Positions 24,975 to 32,894 are shown, counted from the stretch's first letter. The stretch: 32,894 nucleotides of DNA from Osedax symbiont Rs2 (GCA_000416315.1 ASZI01000002.1:1-32894); one strand, 5' to 3'. Notes: generated from the letters alone by a model not told the origin. A program made the numbers and translations.

Positions 24975-27208
24975 GAGTTAGCACCGGTATAGCCATAGTT
25001 GTCATAGTAACCACTGTAGTCCTCACCATAGTACTTTTCGACATTCTTGACATCTACATGATTAAGTACGACACCGGCAATGTTGCCATTAACCTGACGT
25101 ATCCGCTTCATACCGTTTCTGGCGTGGTGAGAGGTGGTTGAATCAGCCTTAACCACGTACAAGTATGCATCGACAATAGGCGCTAGTACCAGTGCATCAC
25201 TCACGGCCTGACAGGGTGCAGTATCTATTATAACCTTGTCATAAATCAGAGATAATCCATGTATTAAGTCTGCAAAACGTTTTGACGAAAGTAGTTCCGA
25301 TGGATTCGGAGGAAGTATTCCGCATGTGAGTACATCAAAATCCCCTTCGTCGTAAGTGCTGATACATTCTTCCATTTCATGGGTTTGTGCGACAAGGTTC
25401 GATAGGCCATTTCTACGGGGACTTAATTCCAGCGCTTTGTGTATTGAAGGTCTGCGCATATCTGCATCGATTAACAGTACAGTACCTACCTGGGCCAGTG
25501 AAAAGGCCAGCCCCAGGGACGTCGATGTTTTTCCTTCTCCTGGAACAGAGGAAGTGACACTGATTACTTTATAGGGATTGTCCAGTGAAGATAATATTAC
25601 CCCGGTGCGTATAGTGCGCAAAGATTCAGAGTAGGTAGAATGCGGGTGGTCATGAAAGTGATTGTAGCTAGGGTTCTGGTTTCTTCTATCACTTTCAAGT
25701 AACGGCAAAATACCCAACAGCACTTCGTTTAACTTAGTCTCCACGTCAAAACTGGTTTTAATGGTGTTATCTAAAGCCCTTAAAATAAAAGCAACCATTA
25801 CAGCGAACATAAAGCTGGCAAAAAATGCCAGGGCCACGAGAAGTTTTATGTTTGGTTTAATAGGCTCTATAGGCGTGGCAGCAAGGTCAGTAATGCGTGC
25901 GTTTGCTGTTTTTAAATCGCCGGTAGCACTTGTTTCACTAAAGCGAGTATAAAATTGGTCAAATAATGCTCTTTTGGTATCAACATCTTGTTGTAATTCA
26001 TTGAGCTTGAATTCTTTACTGCTGAGCTGTTGCATATCGTCTCTGGTTTCATCGAGGCTCCCTTCTAAGGATTTAACTGTCTCAACAGAAATTTTGTATT
26101 TATTCTCAATGCCTCTGGCAATAGAGATAATTTGTTTATTTAGGTTGCTATAGGCTCTGGAAAGTTCGGAGCTGATTGCTTTCATTTTGGGGTGCTTTCT
26201 ACCGTAGCGATTAGAAACTTCAGAACGTCTTAACTCGACTCCAGCAACAACTTCTTTAAGGTTTTGTACTAAGGCATGCCCTAATATGGAAGGAATAAGC
26301 TGTAATCTGTTGGCATTTGTACTGCCAATTTCTTGGATTTGATTGTATAAACTTAGTAGTTCAAGACGTTCTCTTCTTGAATCTACTAATTTCGAAGATA
26401 CTAATTCAATTTCACGCTCAGCCATCCCTAATCCGCCGTCAATACCGATGATCTTCTCTTTTTCTCGGTATTGCTGTAAGCGATGTTCGGCCGATGTTAA
26501 TTCAACTCTTTGGCCTTTTAGCTGTTTATTAAGCCAAGTGGTCGCTTTTACCGTCAGTTCTAGCTTCGCCGCTAAATTATCTTCAATGTAGGTATCACCA
26601 ATGGCGTTAGCCATTGCAGATGACAATTTAGGATCTGAAGATTCAAAACTAATTTTTACTAATTGTGTTTTTTTAATCGGGGAGACGGTCAAATTTTCCA
26701 AGAAACTATCGATCATATTTTCAAGGATTATATCATCGGTCTCTTTTTTTGACTTTTCAGTTTGAGTGCTAAATAAGGAAGGAAAATATTCGGAAACTGT
26801 CTCTTTAATACTAAATTCTTGTATAAATTTAAATTTTTCAGGTAATTCAATTTCAGGCAAGTTATAGGCAGGGTGATTCAATAGCTGGTATTTCAAAATG
26901 ACCTTTTTCGCCAAGCTTCGCGACTTAAGTATTTCAAATTGTGTCAATAGGTATTCACTGCTGCCGTCTAACCCATATACCTCTTGAATAGATACTACAT
27001 GTGTCTGTTGGGATTCAATCAACAGAGTACTTGTTCCTTTAAAGATAGGCGTGATGTTGAAAACAATTAAAGTTGTTAACAAGGTGACAATGACAGAAAA
27101 ACCGAGAATGCCCCATTTCTGGCTCATCAGGACTCGCCAGAATTGGCGCAAATCTATAATTTCTTCAGAATTGACTAAAGTGATTTGATCTTTGCTACTC
27201 GCTTCCAT
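24971..27208 (-). CDS. Wzc-type polysaccharide co-polymerase / tyrosine autokinase
   Basis: This is a 745-residue PCP-2a protein. The first membrane span is at about 33-53 and the second at about 457-477. Between them lie the Wzz domain and a long helical, coiled-coil periplasmic region. The C-terminal BY-kinase domain has Walker A VPGEGKTS (555-562), Walker A' LLIDADMRRP (578-587) and Walker B KVIIDTAP (658-665). A tyrosine cluster follows at the extreme C-terminus, with seven Tyr between residues 726 and 740 (KYYGEDYSGYYDNYGY). Cycles of autophosphorylation on this tail, and removal by the PHP phosphatase encoded next, control chain length and export through the Wza-type protein. The gene overlaps the phosphatase gene by four bases and lies about 105 bp after the export gene. 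Confidence 0.96.
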   Translation of the reverse strand: MEASSKDQITLVNSEEIIDLRQFWRVLMSQKWGILGFSVIVTLLTTLIVFNITPIFKGTSTLLIESQQTHVVSIQEVYGLDGSSEYLLTQFEILKSRSLAKKVILKYQLLNHPAYNLPEIELPEKFKFIQEFSIKETVSEYFPSLFSTQTEKSKKETDDIILENMIDSFLENLTVSPIKKTQLVKISFESSDPKLSSAMANAIGDTYIEDNLAAKLELTVKATTWLNKQLKGQRVELTSAEHRLQQYREKEKIIGIDGGLGMAEREIELVSSKLVDSRRERLELLSLYNQIQEIGSTNANRLQLIPSILGHALVQNLKEVVAGVELRRSEVSNRYGRKHPKMKAISSELSRAYSNLNKQIISIARGIENKYKISVETVKSLEGSLDETRDDMQQLSSKEFKLNELQQDVDTKRALFDQFYTRFSETSATGDLKTANARITDLAATPIEPIKPNIKLLVALAFFASFMFAVMVAFILRALDNTIKTSFDVETKLNEVLLGILPLLESDRRNQNPSYNHFHDHPHSTYSESLRTIRTGVILSSLDNPYKVISVTSSVPGEGKTSTSLGLAFSLAQVGTVLLIDADMRRPSIHKALELSPRRNGLSNLVAQTHEMEECISTYDEGDFDVLTCGILPPNPSELLSSKRFADLIHGLSLIYDKVIIDTAPCQAVSDALVLAPIVDAYLYVVKADSTTSHHARNGMKRIRQVNGNIAGVVLNHVDVKNVEKYYGEDYSGYYDNYGYTGANS

Positions 27209-27314
27209 GCTTGTATCCAGACTCTAGGTATTGGCTTTAATATTACTTAGAATAGATCTTAAATATAATTCACTTCCTTGCGAATATGTTAATTAAAAAA
27301 ATAAATAAGAATGA

Positions 27315-27854
27315 TTAGAAGAAACTTTCCTCTATGGTTATGACGTCACCCGGTTGAATTTTAGCGTTATTTCTAATTTTGTTACGTTTACTTGAACCAT
27401 CGCGAAGCACATACATTTTACTGCCTGACGCTCTTTCTGTATATCCCCCCGCTAAAGCAACCGCTTTATGCAGTGTTAAACCGGGTTGGTACGGATAGGC
27501 TCCTGGACTTTCAACTTGGCCGTTGATGTAGAACTCCCGGTAACCTATAATCTCAATGTTGACATTTGGGTTAACAATATACCCATTTGCTAGTTCTTTG
27601 GTAATAAGCTGACTGAGTGTGCCTATAGTCATATCCAGTGCTTTTATCTCACCCAAAAAAGGATAGGAAATTGTACCTGCATCGCTTAAGGTGAATTCGG
27701 CACTAAGCTCTTCTTCACCAAAGACCTTAATACTGATCTTATCTCCGGAGCCTAGCTGGTAGTCCGAGAAATTCTCCGCTTGAGCTATTGAAAAGATGCT
27801 AAAGAAAAATGCGGCGATCAAAAACATCGTGATTTTGCTAAGTGTTGGTTCCAT
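27315..27854 (-). CDS. Short Wza-type polysaccharide export protein (Poly_export + SLBB)
   Basis: This 179-residue periplasmic protein has a signal peptide with likely cleavage after AQA (residue 26) and no lipobox cysteine. The Poly_export domain follows (YQLGSGDKISIKVFGEEEL to about 105), with one SLBB domain (FYINGQVESPGAYPYQPGLT) and a short end (QPGDVITIEESFF). It is about half the length of Wza and lacks the C-terminal helix with which Wza crosses the outer membrane. The export channel must therefore come from another protein. The barrel gene 34 bp upstream (27889-29067) is the obvious partner. It stands before the Wzc-type gene in the same operon. GAAGGTG upstream of the ATG is the ribosome site. 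Confidence 0.93.
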   Translation of the reverse strand: MEPTLSKITMFLIAAFFFSIFSIAQAENFSDYQLGSGDKISIKVFGEEELSAEFTLSDAGTISYPFLGEIKALDMTIGTLSQLITKELANGYIVNPNVNIEIIGYREFYINGQVESPGAYPYQPGLTLHKAVALAGGYTERASGSKMYVLRDGSSKRNKIRNNAKIQPGDVITIEESFF

Positions 27855-27888
27855 TATCGCACCTTCAGTAACAAAGGTACAATGCTCG

Positions 27889-29067
27889 CTAGAGAGTACC
27901 TTGTAGTGTGAACATTAAAATATTCTTTTTAAAGCTACCATCAGAGACATTGGAATTTTTTTCTATCATTGTATATCCAAGCCCTAGGTTTAACCATCGA
28001 CGTGTTTCGTAATTTAACGCGACTAACAAGGTTTTTGTATCATCGTCTTGAGTGCTACCACTAAAATCTGCATTGAGTAGGCTATAGGCTATAGTTGATT
28101 TTAAAGTATCATTCCAGTAATGACCCCAATTAATCCCGTAAGTAGTACTGTCGATGTGTGAATCGGCCGTAGTCGATTCACCAAACTCTTGACCGGTGCT
28201 AAAGATAAAAGTGGAATAGGTTTTAGGGTTCCAATTTATGGAAGCGTCCCATGTACCACCACTAGTATCGGTTAAACTGCTGTCTTTGAAGTTTTTATCC
28301 GCCCAACCTACTTTTATTGTACCTGAGGTTTTAGCGGTGGCTTCCCATGTAGCACCGACCAGAAAGAGAGTATTGGTATTGTCTTTATTTGAATCTTCGT
28401 AGTCGATTCTATTTTGGGAAGCTTCAAATACCGCTGCAGTTTTAGCCGTCATCCGGTATCCGAACTTTGCTCCAAAACTAATTCTGTCGTAATCTCTGCT
28501 GTCGGTAACTGAATCGAAGTTAGTGAAGTTTTTGTCTTCATAAGCAGCGTTTAGCTCAATCCGCCCTTTAGCATCCACCCCACCGTAAGTATAAATAGCT
28601 TCCATAGAGTTTAAATCAAACTCTAATACGCCATCGGTAGCTGTCGCCCCCCCTGTTTCATCGCCTCTGGCCTCGTGACCTTTAATCATGGATATTCGAT
28701 AGTCGAAACGATTTCGACTATCGAATATGGTGTTTGCTGATCCCGTTAAGTTGTGGTCCAGATAGTTATCAGCAGTGCTGCTATGCAATATGCCTTTCTC
28801 TATAGTGTAACTTAGTCGGAGCAGACTGCTCTCAGTTTCTGCCTCTAATAATAAATTAGGAGTTATTCTTGTTATATGTGAGCTCTTGGTACCTGTCTCT
28901 TCTGCAAGAATATTATCGTCATAGCCAGTCGCAAAGTTTAGACTAGGGTATAAATTCATTTCACCAATAGGAATTGCAGCTGGTTCCACTGCAAATACAG
29001 AATTTGAATTGAAAAATAATATGGAGCTAACGATAGATACAAATATGGGTGTGGAATTGCGTTGCAT
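27889..29067 (-). CDS. Outer-membrane beta-barrel protein of the exopolysaccharide locus
   Basis: This 392-residue protein has a signal peptide (cleavage near VFA, residue 26) followed by alternating hydrophobic/polar strands throughout. Examples are LYPSLNFATGYDDNILAEE, LLRLSYTIEKGILHS and RISFGAKFGYRMTAKTAAVF; the end is MFTLQGTL. This fits the outer-membrane beta-barrel group often found in exopolysaccharide clusters (BBP2-like, EpsL/VpsM-like), of about 16-18 strands. It is the first gene of the export operon. AGGAAGG lies six bases before the ATG, and a TATAAT on the minus strand at 29126-29131 may be its -10. Its job is probably to carry the polymer through the outer membrane together with the short Wza-type protein. 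The gene contains a perfect inverted repeat at 28692-28728. Confidence 0.86.
   Translation of the reverse strand: MQRNSTPIFVSIVSSILFFNSNSVFAVEPAAIPIGEMNLYPSLNFATGYDDNILAEETGTKSSHITRITPNLLLEAETESSLLRLSYTIEKGILHSSTADNYLDHNLTGSANTIFDSRNRFDYRISMIKGHEARGDETGGATATDGVLEFDLNSMEAIYTYGGVDAKGRIELNAAYEDKNFTNFDSVTDSRDYDRISFGAKFGYRMTAKTAAVFEASQNRIDYEDSNKDNTNTLFLVGATWEATAKTSGTIKVGWADKNFKDSSLTDTSGGTWDASINWNPKTYSTFIFSTGQEFGESTTADSHIDSTTYGINWGHYWNDTLKSTIAYSLLNADFSGSTQDDDTKTLLVALNYETRRWLNLGLGYTMIEKNSNVSDGSFKKNILMFTLQGTL
28692..28728. repeat. Perfect 17-bp inverted repeat inside the barrel gene
   Basis: The left arm ATATTCGATAGTCGAAA (28692-28708) and the right arm TTTCGACTATCGAATAT (28712-28728) are exact complements around CGA. 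The hairpin lies in frame in the coding sequence and encodes part of IFDSRNRFDYRIS. It would form a strong stem in the mRNA, or a cruciform. Confidence 0.9.
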
Positions 29068-29371
29068 GAACTTCCTTCCTGAAATAGTTTCGCTTAGCTA
29101 TGTGCTAAATTAACATATGCTTTTTATTATAATTGAATAAAATTAGTTACGTTATATTGACAGGTACTAATACCATGTAACTCCTGAAAATAAAATGTTT
29201 TTAAATGAATTGTAATTTGCCAAACGGTATAATGTGCTAGATTTAATACAAAAAACATGTTGTTCATTGTTTGTTAACTTTCTGAGCATGTGTTGATTCT
29301 TTGGCATTGGAATTAGATTCACCAGAGTGTGGTTCTTCGGTCGTGTTATAAATTTAAATTAGGCGTAATTA
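29068..29371. other. Divergent promoter region between export operon and srkA
   Basis: About 300 bp with no coding trace. Promoters for the export operon (-) and srkA (+) must lie here. An exact TATAAT on the minus strand (29126-29131) is the only element I can point to, with no good -35 at the right distance. Confidence 0.45.
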
Positions 29372-30376
29372 ATGCAAAAAGATTTTTCTCAATTACAGCC
29401 GGATCTGGTACTGGATTTGGTTGAGTCGTACGGCTACCAAGTCAGTGGCCAGTCATACCCTTTAAACAGCTATGAAAACCGGGTTTTTCAAGTGGGTTTG
29501 GAGGACGGTGGATCAGTGATCGCCAAATTCTATAGACCAGAGCATTGGTCGAAGCAGCAGATAGCAGAAGAGCACAGCTTTGCCGATAGACTTTATAAAG
29601 CGGATGTGCAGATCGCCGAGAATATTGTTAACGATAACGCAGATTCTGTGATCGAGCTTGGCGGCTATCTTTGCTCGCTGCAGAAAAAAATTATAGGGCG
29701 TGTTCCCGAACTGGATGATCTGGATAGCATGTTCCAGCTAGGGCAGCTGATTGGTAGTATGCATTTACAGGGAAAAGACTGGCTTTTTATGCATCGACGC
29801 AGTTTTAATATTGTAAGGATGGGCTGTACAGGCAGTGCATATTTAGCTGAAAATTGGATTCCTAAGAAGCTGCAAGGGCGCTACACAAGTATCATAATGG
29901 AGCTGTTGAGCGCCATAGCTGATTGTCTGCCGGACGATTTTGATAGCCACTTTATCGGCGCGCACGGTGATTGCCACTTGTCTAATGTGTTAATGAGTCG
30001 CGATGGTCCTGTCATGTTGGATTTTGACGATTGTATGATGGCGCCAGCGGTGCAAGATATTTGGATGTTTTTGGCCGGCGATCAACCTCAGCAGAAAAGG
30101 CAATTATCCGAGTTGATAGAAGGTTATGAAGAGTCGACAGAGTTCCCCCATTATCAGCTGGAGTGGATTCCGGCAATGCGCGCTCTGCGGGTAATTAATT
30201 ATACCGCTTGGTTAGCCAGACGCTGGAGTGATCCGGCTTTCCCCTTGGCTTTTCCCTGGTTCGATACCGAGGATTATTGGCTGCAACACCTTAAGCAGCT
30301 TCAGCAATTAGTCAATGACTTCAACAGCGAGCAATTTTCCTCTAAAGGTTCCGGTGAGGTAAGTGGGAACCGGTAA
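29372..30376 (+). CDS. srkA: Stress response serine/threonine kinase SrkA (YihE/RdoA)
   Basis: This is a 334-residue aminoglycoside-phosphotransferase-like kinase; the E. coli protein is nearly the same length. The ATP-binding lysine lies in VIAKFYRPEHWS (Lys52). The catalytic loop is HGDCHLSNVL (198-207), with Asp200 and Asn205, and the metal-binding motif is MLDFDDCMMAP (215 on). In E. coli SrkA counters stress-induced, MazEF-linked cell death and is part of the Cpx-linked envelope response. It is cytoplasmic. It starts the core-gene block to the right of the exopolysaccharide locus, diverging from the export operon, and has the more GC-rich codon use of that block. Confidence 0.96.
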   Translation: MQKDFSQLQPDLVLDLVESYGYQVSGQSYPLNSYENRVFQVGLEDGGSVIAKFYRPEHWSKQQIAEEHSFADRLYKADVQIAENIVNDNADSVIELGGYLCSLQKKIIGRVPELDDLDSMFQLGQLIGSMHLQGKDWLFMHRRSFNIVRMGCTGSAYLAENWIPKKLQGRYTSIIMELLSAIADCLPDDFDSHFIGAHGDCHLSNVLMSRDGPVMLDFDDCMMAPAVQDIWMFLAGDQPQQKRQLSELIEGYEESTEFPHYQLEWIPAMRALRVINYTAWLARRWSDPAFPLAFPWFDTEDYWLQHLKQLQQLVNDFNSEQFSSKGSGEVSGNR

Positions 30377-30476
30377 TTACACTGCTGCTAGTAACTAATA
30401 AGCAGTAACGACTAGTATTTGAGTTGCTTTTAGCTGAAGATACCGAAAATTTAATCTAATCAGTAGTAGGCTATGT

Positions 30477-31025
30477 ATGAGTAAGGTAAAAAAAGACGTT
30501 CCATTTAGAGCGATTAATATCGCTGTATTAACAGTTTCTGATACCCGCACCACAGCCACAGATAGTTCTGGCGATCTGCTGGCGCAAAGCGTCGAAACAG
30601 CTGGACATCAAGTCGCCCGCCGGGAAATTGTGATTGATGATATTTATAAAATTCGTGCCTGTGTGTCGCAGTGGATTGCTGATGAGCAAGTACATGCCAT
30701 TTTGATTACCGGTGGAACAGGGTTTACCTCGCGTGATAGTACACCAGAGGCGATGATTCCCCTTTTTGATAAAGAGATTGATGGTTATGGTGAGTTGTTC
30801 CGCAGTGTCTCGTATCAGGATATTGGCACTTCGACGATTCAATCGCGCGCAGTGGCTGGTGTCGCTAACCGCACAGTGATATTTTGCATGCCGGGTTCTC
30901 CCAATGCCTGTCGTACCGCCTGGGAAAAAATTATTTGCCAGCAGTTGGACGTGCGTCACGGGCCCTGCAACTTTGTTGAAATGGTGATGCCCGGCGATCA
31001 AAGTTTCTGTGTAACACGTGATTAA
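30477..31025 (+). CDS. moaB: Molybdenum cofactor biosynthesis protein B
   Basis: This 182-residue protein of the MoaB/MogA fold binds or adenylylates molybdopterin. The N-terminal INIAVLTVSDTRTTATDSSG, central ILITGGTGFTSRDSTPEAM and later FCMPGSPNACRTAWEKI are the substrate-binding glycine-rich and acidic motifs. Length and motif order match MoaB rather than the longer MoeA. It lies 15 bp before mobA, so the two probably form a small molybdenum-cofactor operon. The ribosome site before ATG 30477 is weak. Confidence 0.96.
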   Translation: MSKVKKDVPFRAINIAVLTVSDTRTTATDSSGDLLAQSVETAGHQVARREIVIDDIYKIRACVSQWIADEQVHAILITGGTGFTSRDSTPEAMIPLFDKEIDGYGELFRSVSYQDIGTSTIQSRAVAGVANRTVIFCMPGSPNACRTAWEKIICQQLDVRHGPCNFVEMVMPGDQSFCVTRD

Positions 31026-31040
31026 TTAGGGAGCTATTAG

Positions 31041-31610
31041 ATGGAGTTTTCTGCAGTAGTGCTCGCTGGAGGGCAGGGAAGTCGCATGGGCGGTCTGGAT
31101 AAGGGCATTGTTCAATACCGAGAGCGCAAAATGATTGAGTGGACTTTGGATGTAATCAAACCTTTGGTGTCGCAGTTACTGATTAGTTGTAACCGCAATC
31201 TGAGCGATTATATGCCATTAGCTGATAGCGTTGTCTGTGATCGTATAGCAGGATCTCTGGGACCGCTGGCAGGTATCCATGCGGCTATGGAATCTGCTGC
31301 CTCAACAACCTTGTTGGTATTGCCTTGCGATACCCCGCTAATTAGCGGCTCTATCATCGAGCGAATACTGCAGAGCGCCGCTGACAACCCCGATGCCATT
31401 GTAGTACTGGCCGAGGATGAGTTTTTACACCCATTACACGCGGCGATCCCGGTTGCGTTAAAGCAGTCTCTGGAAGATTATTTGATCGATGGCGGCAGGG
31501 CAGTACGAAAATGGTACTACCAGCACAACGTTGTAAAGTTGCAGGTCTCAGCGCAAGAAAGTGCATTACTGGTCAATATTAATACGACTGAAGAACTTCA
31601 GTCGTATTAA
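31041..31610 (+). CDS. mobA: Molybdenum cofactor guanylyltransferase
   Basis: This 189-residue nucleotidyltransferase couples GMP to molybdopterin to form the guanine-dinucleotide cofactor. The GTP-binding signature LAGGQGSRMGGLDKG starts at residue 9. LGPLAGIHAAM and the metal site VLPCDTPLI follow, as in E. coli MobA (194 residues). GGGAG lies eight bases before the ATG. The gene follows moaB closely. Its final codons and stop are part of a perfect palindrome (31579-31610), which has shaped the C-terminal sequence TTEELQSY. Confidence 0.96.
   Translation: MEFSAVVLAGGQGSRMGGLDKGIVQYRERKMIEWTLDVIKPLVSQLLISCNRNLSDYMPLADSVVCDRIAGSLGPLAGIHAAMESAASTTLLVLPCDTPLISGSIIERILQSAADNPDAIVVLAEDEFLHPLHAAIPVALKQSLEDYLIDGGRAVRKWYYQHNVVKLQVSAQESALLVNINTTEELQSY
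31579..31610. repeat. Perfect palindrome over the mobA stop codon
   Basis: TTAATACGACTGAAG (31579-31593) and CTTCAGTCGTATTAA (31596-31610) are exact complements around AA. The right arm ends with the TAA stop of mobA. No T-run follows, so it is not a plain intrinsic terminator. A 7-bp tandem array starts six bases later. Confidence 0.9.
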
Positions 31611-31615
31611 TAAGT

Positions 31616-31650
31616 CGTAAGACGTAAGACGTAAGTGGGAAGTGGGAAGT
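31616..31650. repeat. 7-bp tandem repeat array between mobA and zapE
   Basis: There are five adjacent heptamers: CGTAAGA, CGTAAGA, CGTAAGT, GGGAAGT, GGGAAGT. All share the core xGxAAGx. The change from one unit type to another within the array suggests slippage or exchange. A related array (GGAAGT core) starts after zapE at 32875. Confidence 0.85.
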
Positions 31651-31742
31651 CATATTTGTGTCGTTATTTGCACATTGGCTTGATCAAGAGTAGAGTGCGC
31701 TGCTGAAAATCCTGGATCTCAATTAGGAAGCACATTAGTACT

Positions 31743-32867
31743 ATGTCCTCAGTTCTCGCGCCACTCGCCCGCTACCAGCAAGATTTAAAACGTGAAGATT
31801 TCTCCTACGATGCCTCTCAAGAAATCGCTGTAAAACATTTACAGCGATTGTATGATGAGTTGGTTCTCTCTCAGGCTGACAAACCTAAGGCCAGTTTTTT
31901 TGGCAAAATGTCAGCTGTATTCAGCAAAACTGAGAATAAAGTACCGGTGAAAGGCCTGTATTTCTGGGGAGGTGTGGGGCGCGGCAAAACCTACTTAATG
32001 GATACCTTTTACGACAGTCTGCCGTTTGAGCGCAAAGTACGAACTCACTTTCATCGCTTTATGCAGCGTGTGCATGCGGATTTAAGAGTCCTTGAAGGGC
32101 AGCAGAATCCACTGGATGCCATTGCTAAAATTTATGCAAAAGAAGCCTGTATTATCTGTTTTGATGAGTTTTTTGTATCGGACATCACCGATGCGATGAT
32201 TCTCGGTGGATTATTTGAGCGCTTATTTGCAGAGGGAGTGGCGTTGGTGGCCACCTCCAATATCGTCCCAGATGGTCTCTATCTCAACGGGCTACAGCGT
32301 GCCCGTTTCTTGCCCGCCATAGCGCTACTTAAACAGCATACAGAGATAGTCAATGTGGACGGTGGTGTCGATTATCGTCTGCGGGTATTGGAACAGGCAG
32401 AGCTCTATCACTGTCCCTTGGACAGTGCTGCCGATACCAGCTTAAACAAAAGTTTTGAAAACCTGGCGCCGGATTTGGATGAAGTGGTCGAGAACGAGCT
32501 GATCGAAATTAACGGCCGGGGTATATTATCCAGGCGCTGCTGCGAAGATGTGGTTTGGTTTGATTTTTCAGATATCTGCCTGGGGCCTAGATCGCAAAAC
32601 GACTACATTGAAATCGCCAAGCTGTTCCATGCAGTACTTGTTTCGAACCTTCCGCAAATGGGCCGGGAAAACGACGACGCAGCTCGACGTTTTATCAATA
32701 TGGTGGATGAGTTCTACGACAGCGGTGTAAAGCTGATTATTTCAGCAGCGGTACCGATCTTTGAAATATATACCCAAGGGAAATTAGAGTTCGAGATAGA
32801 ACGCACCAAGAGCCGTTTGTTAGAAATGCAATCTCATGAGTATCTGGCGCGAGAGCATAAAGCATAA
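31743..32867 (+). CDS. zapE: Cell division protein ZapE (AFG1-like ATPase)
   Basis: This 374-residue ATPase of the AFG1/LACE1 type has the same length as E. coli ZapE (375). Walker A is GGVGRGKT (76-83), Walker B CIICFDEF (136-143), and LVATSN follows as sensor. In E. coli ZapE binds FtsZ and affects Z-ring stability, mainly under anaerobic or heat stress. It starts at ATG 31743, with AGGAAG somewhat far upstream. It has the GC-richer codon use of the core block. Heptamer repeats stand on both sides of the gene. Confidence 0.97.
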   Translation: MSSVLAPLARYQQDLKREDFSYDASQEIAVKHLQRLYDELVLSQADKPKASFFGKMSAVFSKTENKVPVKGLYFWGGVGRGKTYLMDTFYDSLPFERKVRTHFHRFMQRVHADLRVLEGQQNPLDAIAKIYAKEACIICFDEFFVSDITDAMILGGLFERLFAEGVALVATSNIVPDGLYLNGLQRARFLPAIALLKQHTEIVNVDGGVDYRLRVLEQAELYHCPLDSAADTSLNKSFENLAPDLDEVVENELIEINGRGILSRRCCEDVVWFDFSDICLGPRSQNDYIEIAKLFHAVLVSNLPQMGRENDDAARRFINMVDEFYDSGVKLIISAAVPIFEIYTQGKLEFEIERTKSRLLEMQSHEYLAREHKA

Positions 32868-32874
32868 AAACAGT

Positions 32875-32894
32875 CGGAAGTTGGAAGTTGGAAG
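32875..32894. repeat. 7-bp tandem repeat array at the window edge
   Basis: CGGAAGT, TGGAAGT and TGGAAG run into the end of the window, so the array is cut off and may be longer. Period and core equal those of the GGGAAGT units at 31637-31650. Confidence 0.75.

Noticed and set aside
30528..31001. 157-codon reading frame opposite moaB
   Set aside because: It is a shadow of moaB; the plus-strand frame carries all family motifs.
31579..31593. T7-promoter-like string TAATACGACT
   Set aside because: It lies in the palindrome at the end of mobA and matches only the first ten bases of the phage promoter; the rest does not fit.
1..32894. CRISPR arrays, tRNA or rRNA genes
   Set aside because: No spaced direct repeats of CRISPR type and no cloverleaf or ribosomal RNA sequence were noticed by eye on either strand.

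Overview
The window looks like a chromosomal segment of a Gammaproteobacterium. The housekeeping genes at the right end (srkA, moaB, mobA, zapE) and the fused cysNC with cysD are typical of that class. Sulfate activation next to a polysaccharide sulfotransferase would suit a marine organism, but the genus cannot be read from the sequence. The window holds one large exopolysaccharide/capsule locus of the Wzy-dependent type, interrupted by sulfate-activation genes and by decayed insertion sequences, followed by ordinary core genes.

Layout. (1) 34-1029: a decayed IS30-family element. (2) 1203-2549 (-): a Wzy_C/O-antigen-ligase-like membrane protein. (3) 3375-12904 (+): a very AT-rich, polymer-specific module with a WecG/TagA glycosyltransferase, two GT4 glycosyltransferases, an ExoQ-like polymerase, a sulfotransferase, a Wzx flippase and a lipoprotein with a right-handed beta-helix. 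(4) 13226-14268: a second decayed IS30 copy in the same orientation. (5) 14568-15810 (-): an intact GT2 glycosyltransferase followed by the fossil of another GT2. (6) 15932-16700 (-): a fossil IS1595-family transposase. (7) 16767-19582 (-): cysNC and cysD, which make PAPS, with a broken cysQ diverging from them (19805-20577, +). (8) 20792-21274 (-): a small secreted Ala/Gly-rich protein with its own terminator. (9) 21746-23245 (+): the initiating polyprenyl-phosphate sugar phosphotransferase. (10) 29067 down to 23551 (-): the assembly/export operon in the order outer-membrane barrel, short Wza-type protein, Wzc-type tyrosine autokinase, PHP-type tyrosine phosphatase, VpsP-like protein. (11) 29372-32867 (+): srkA, moaB, mobA, zapE.

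How the genes fit together (inference). The phosphotransferase loads the first sugar on undecaprenyl phosphate. The GT26, GT4 and GT2 enzymes extend the repeat unit. Wzx flips it and an ExoQ/Wzy-like protein polymerises it. The Wzc-type kinase and PHP phosphatase control chain length and export, and the short Wza together with the 392-residue barrel would form the exit path. The sulfotransferase in the same module, with CysD/CysNC supplying PAPS a few kilobases away, suggests that the polymer is sulfated.

The left half is visibly more AT-rich than the right, is bracketed by insertion-sequence fossils, and contains decayed glycosyltransferase and transposase genes. It looks like a repeatedly exchanged, horizontally acquired specificity cassette beside a conserved assembly operon. 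Small structures not explained by genes include a perfect 17-bp inverted repeat inside the barrel gene, a perfect palindrome over the mobA stop codon, and related 7-bp tandem repeats on both sides of zapE.
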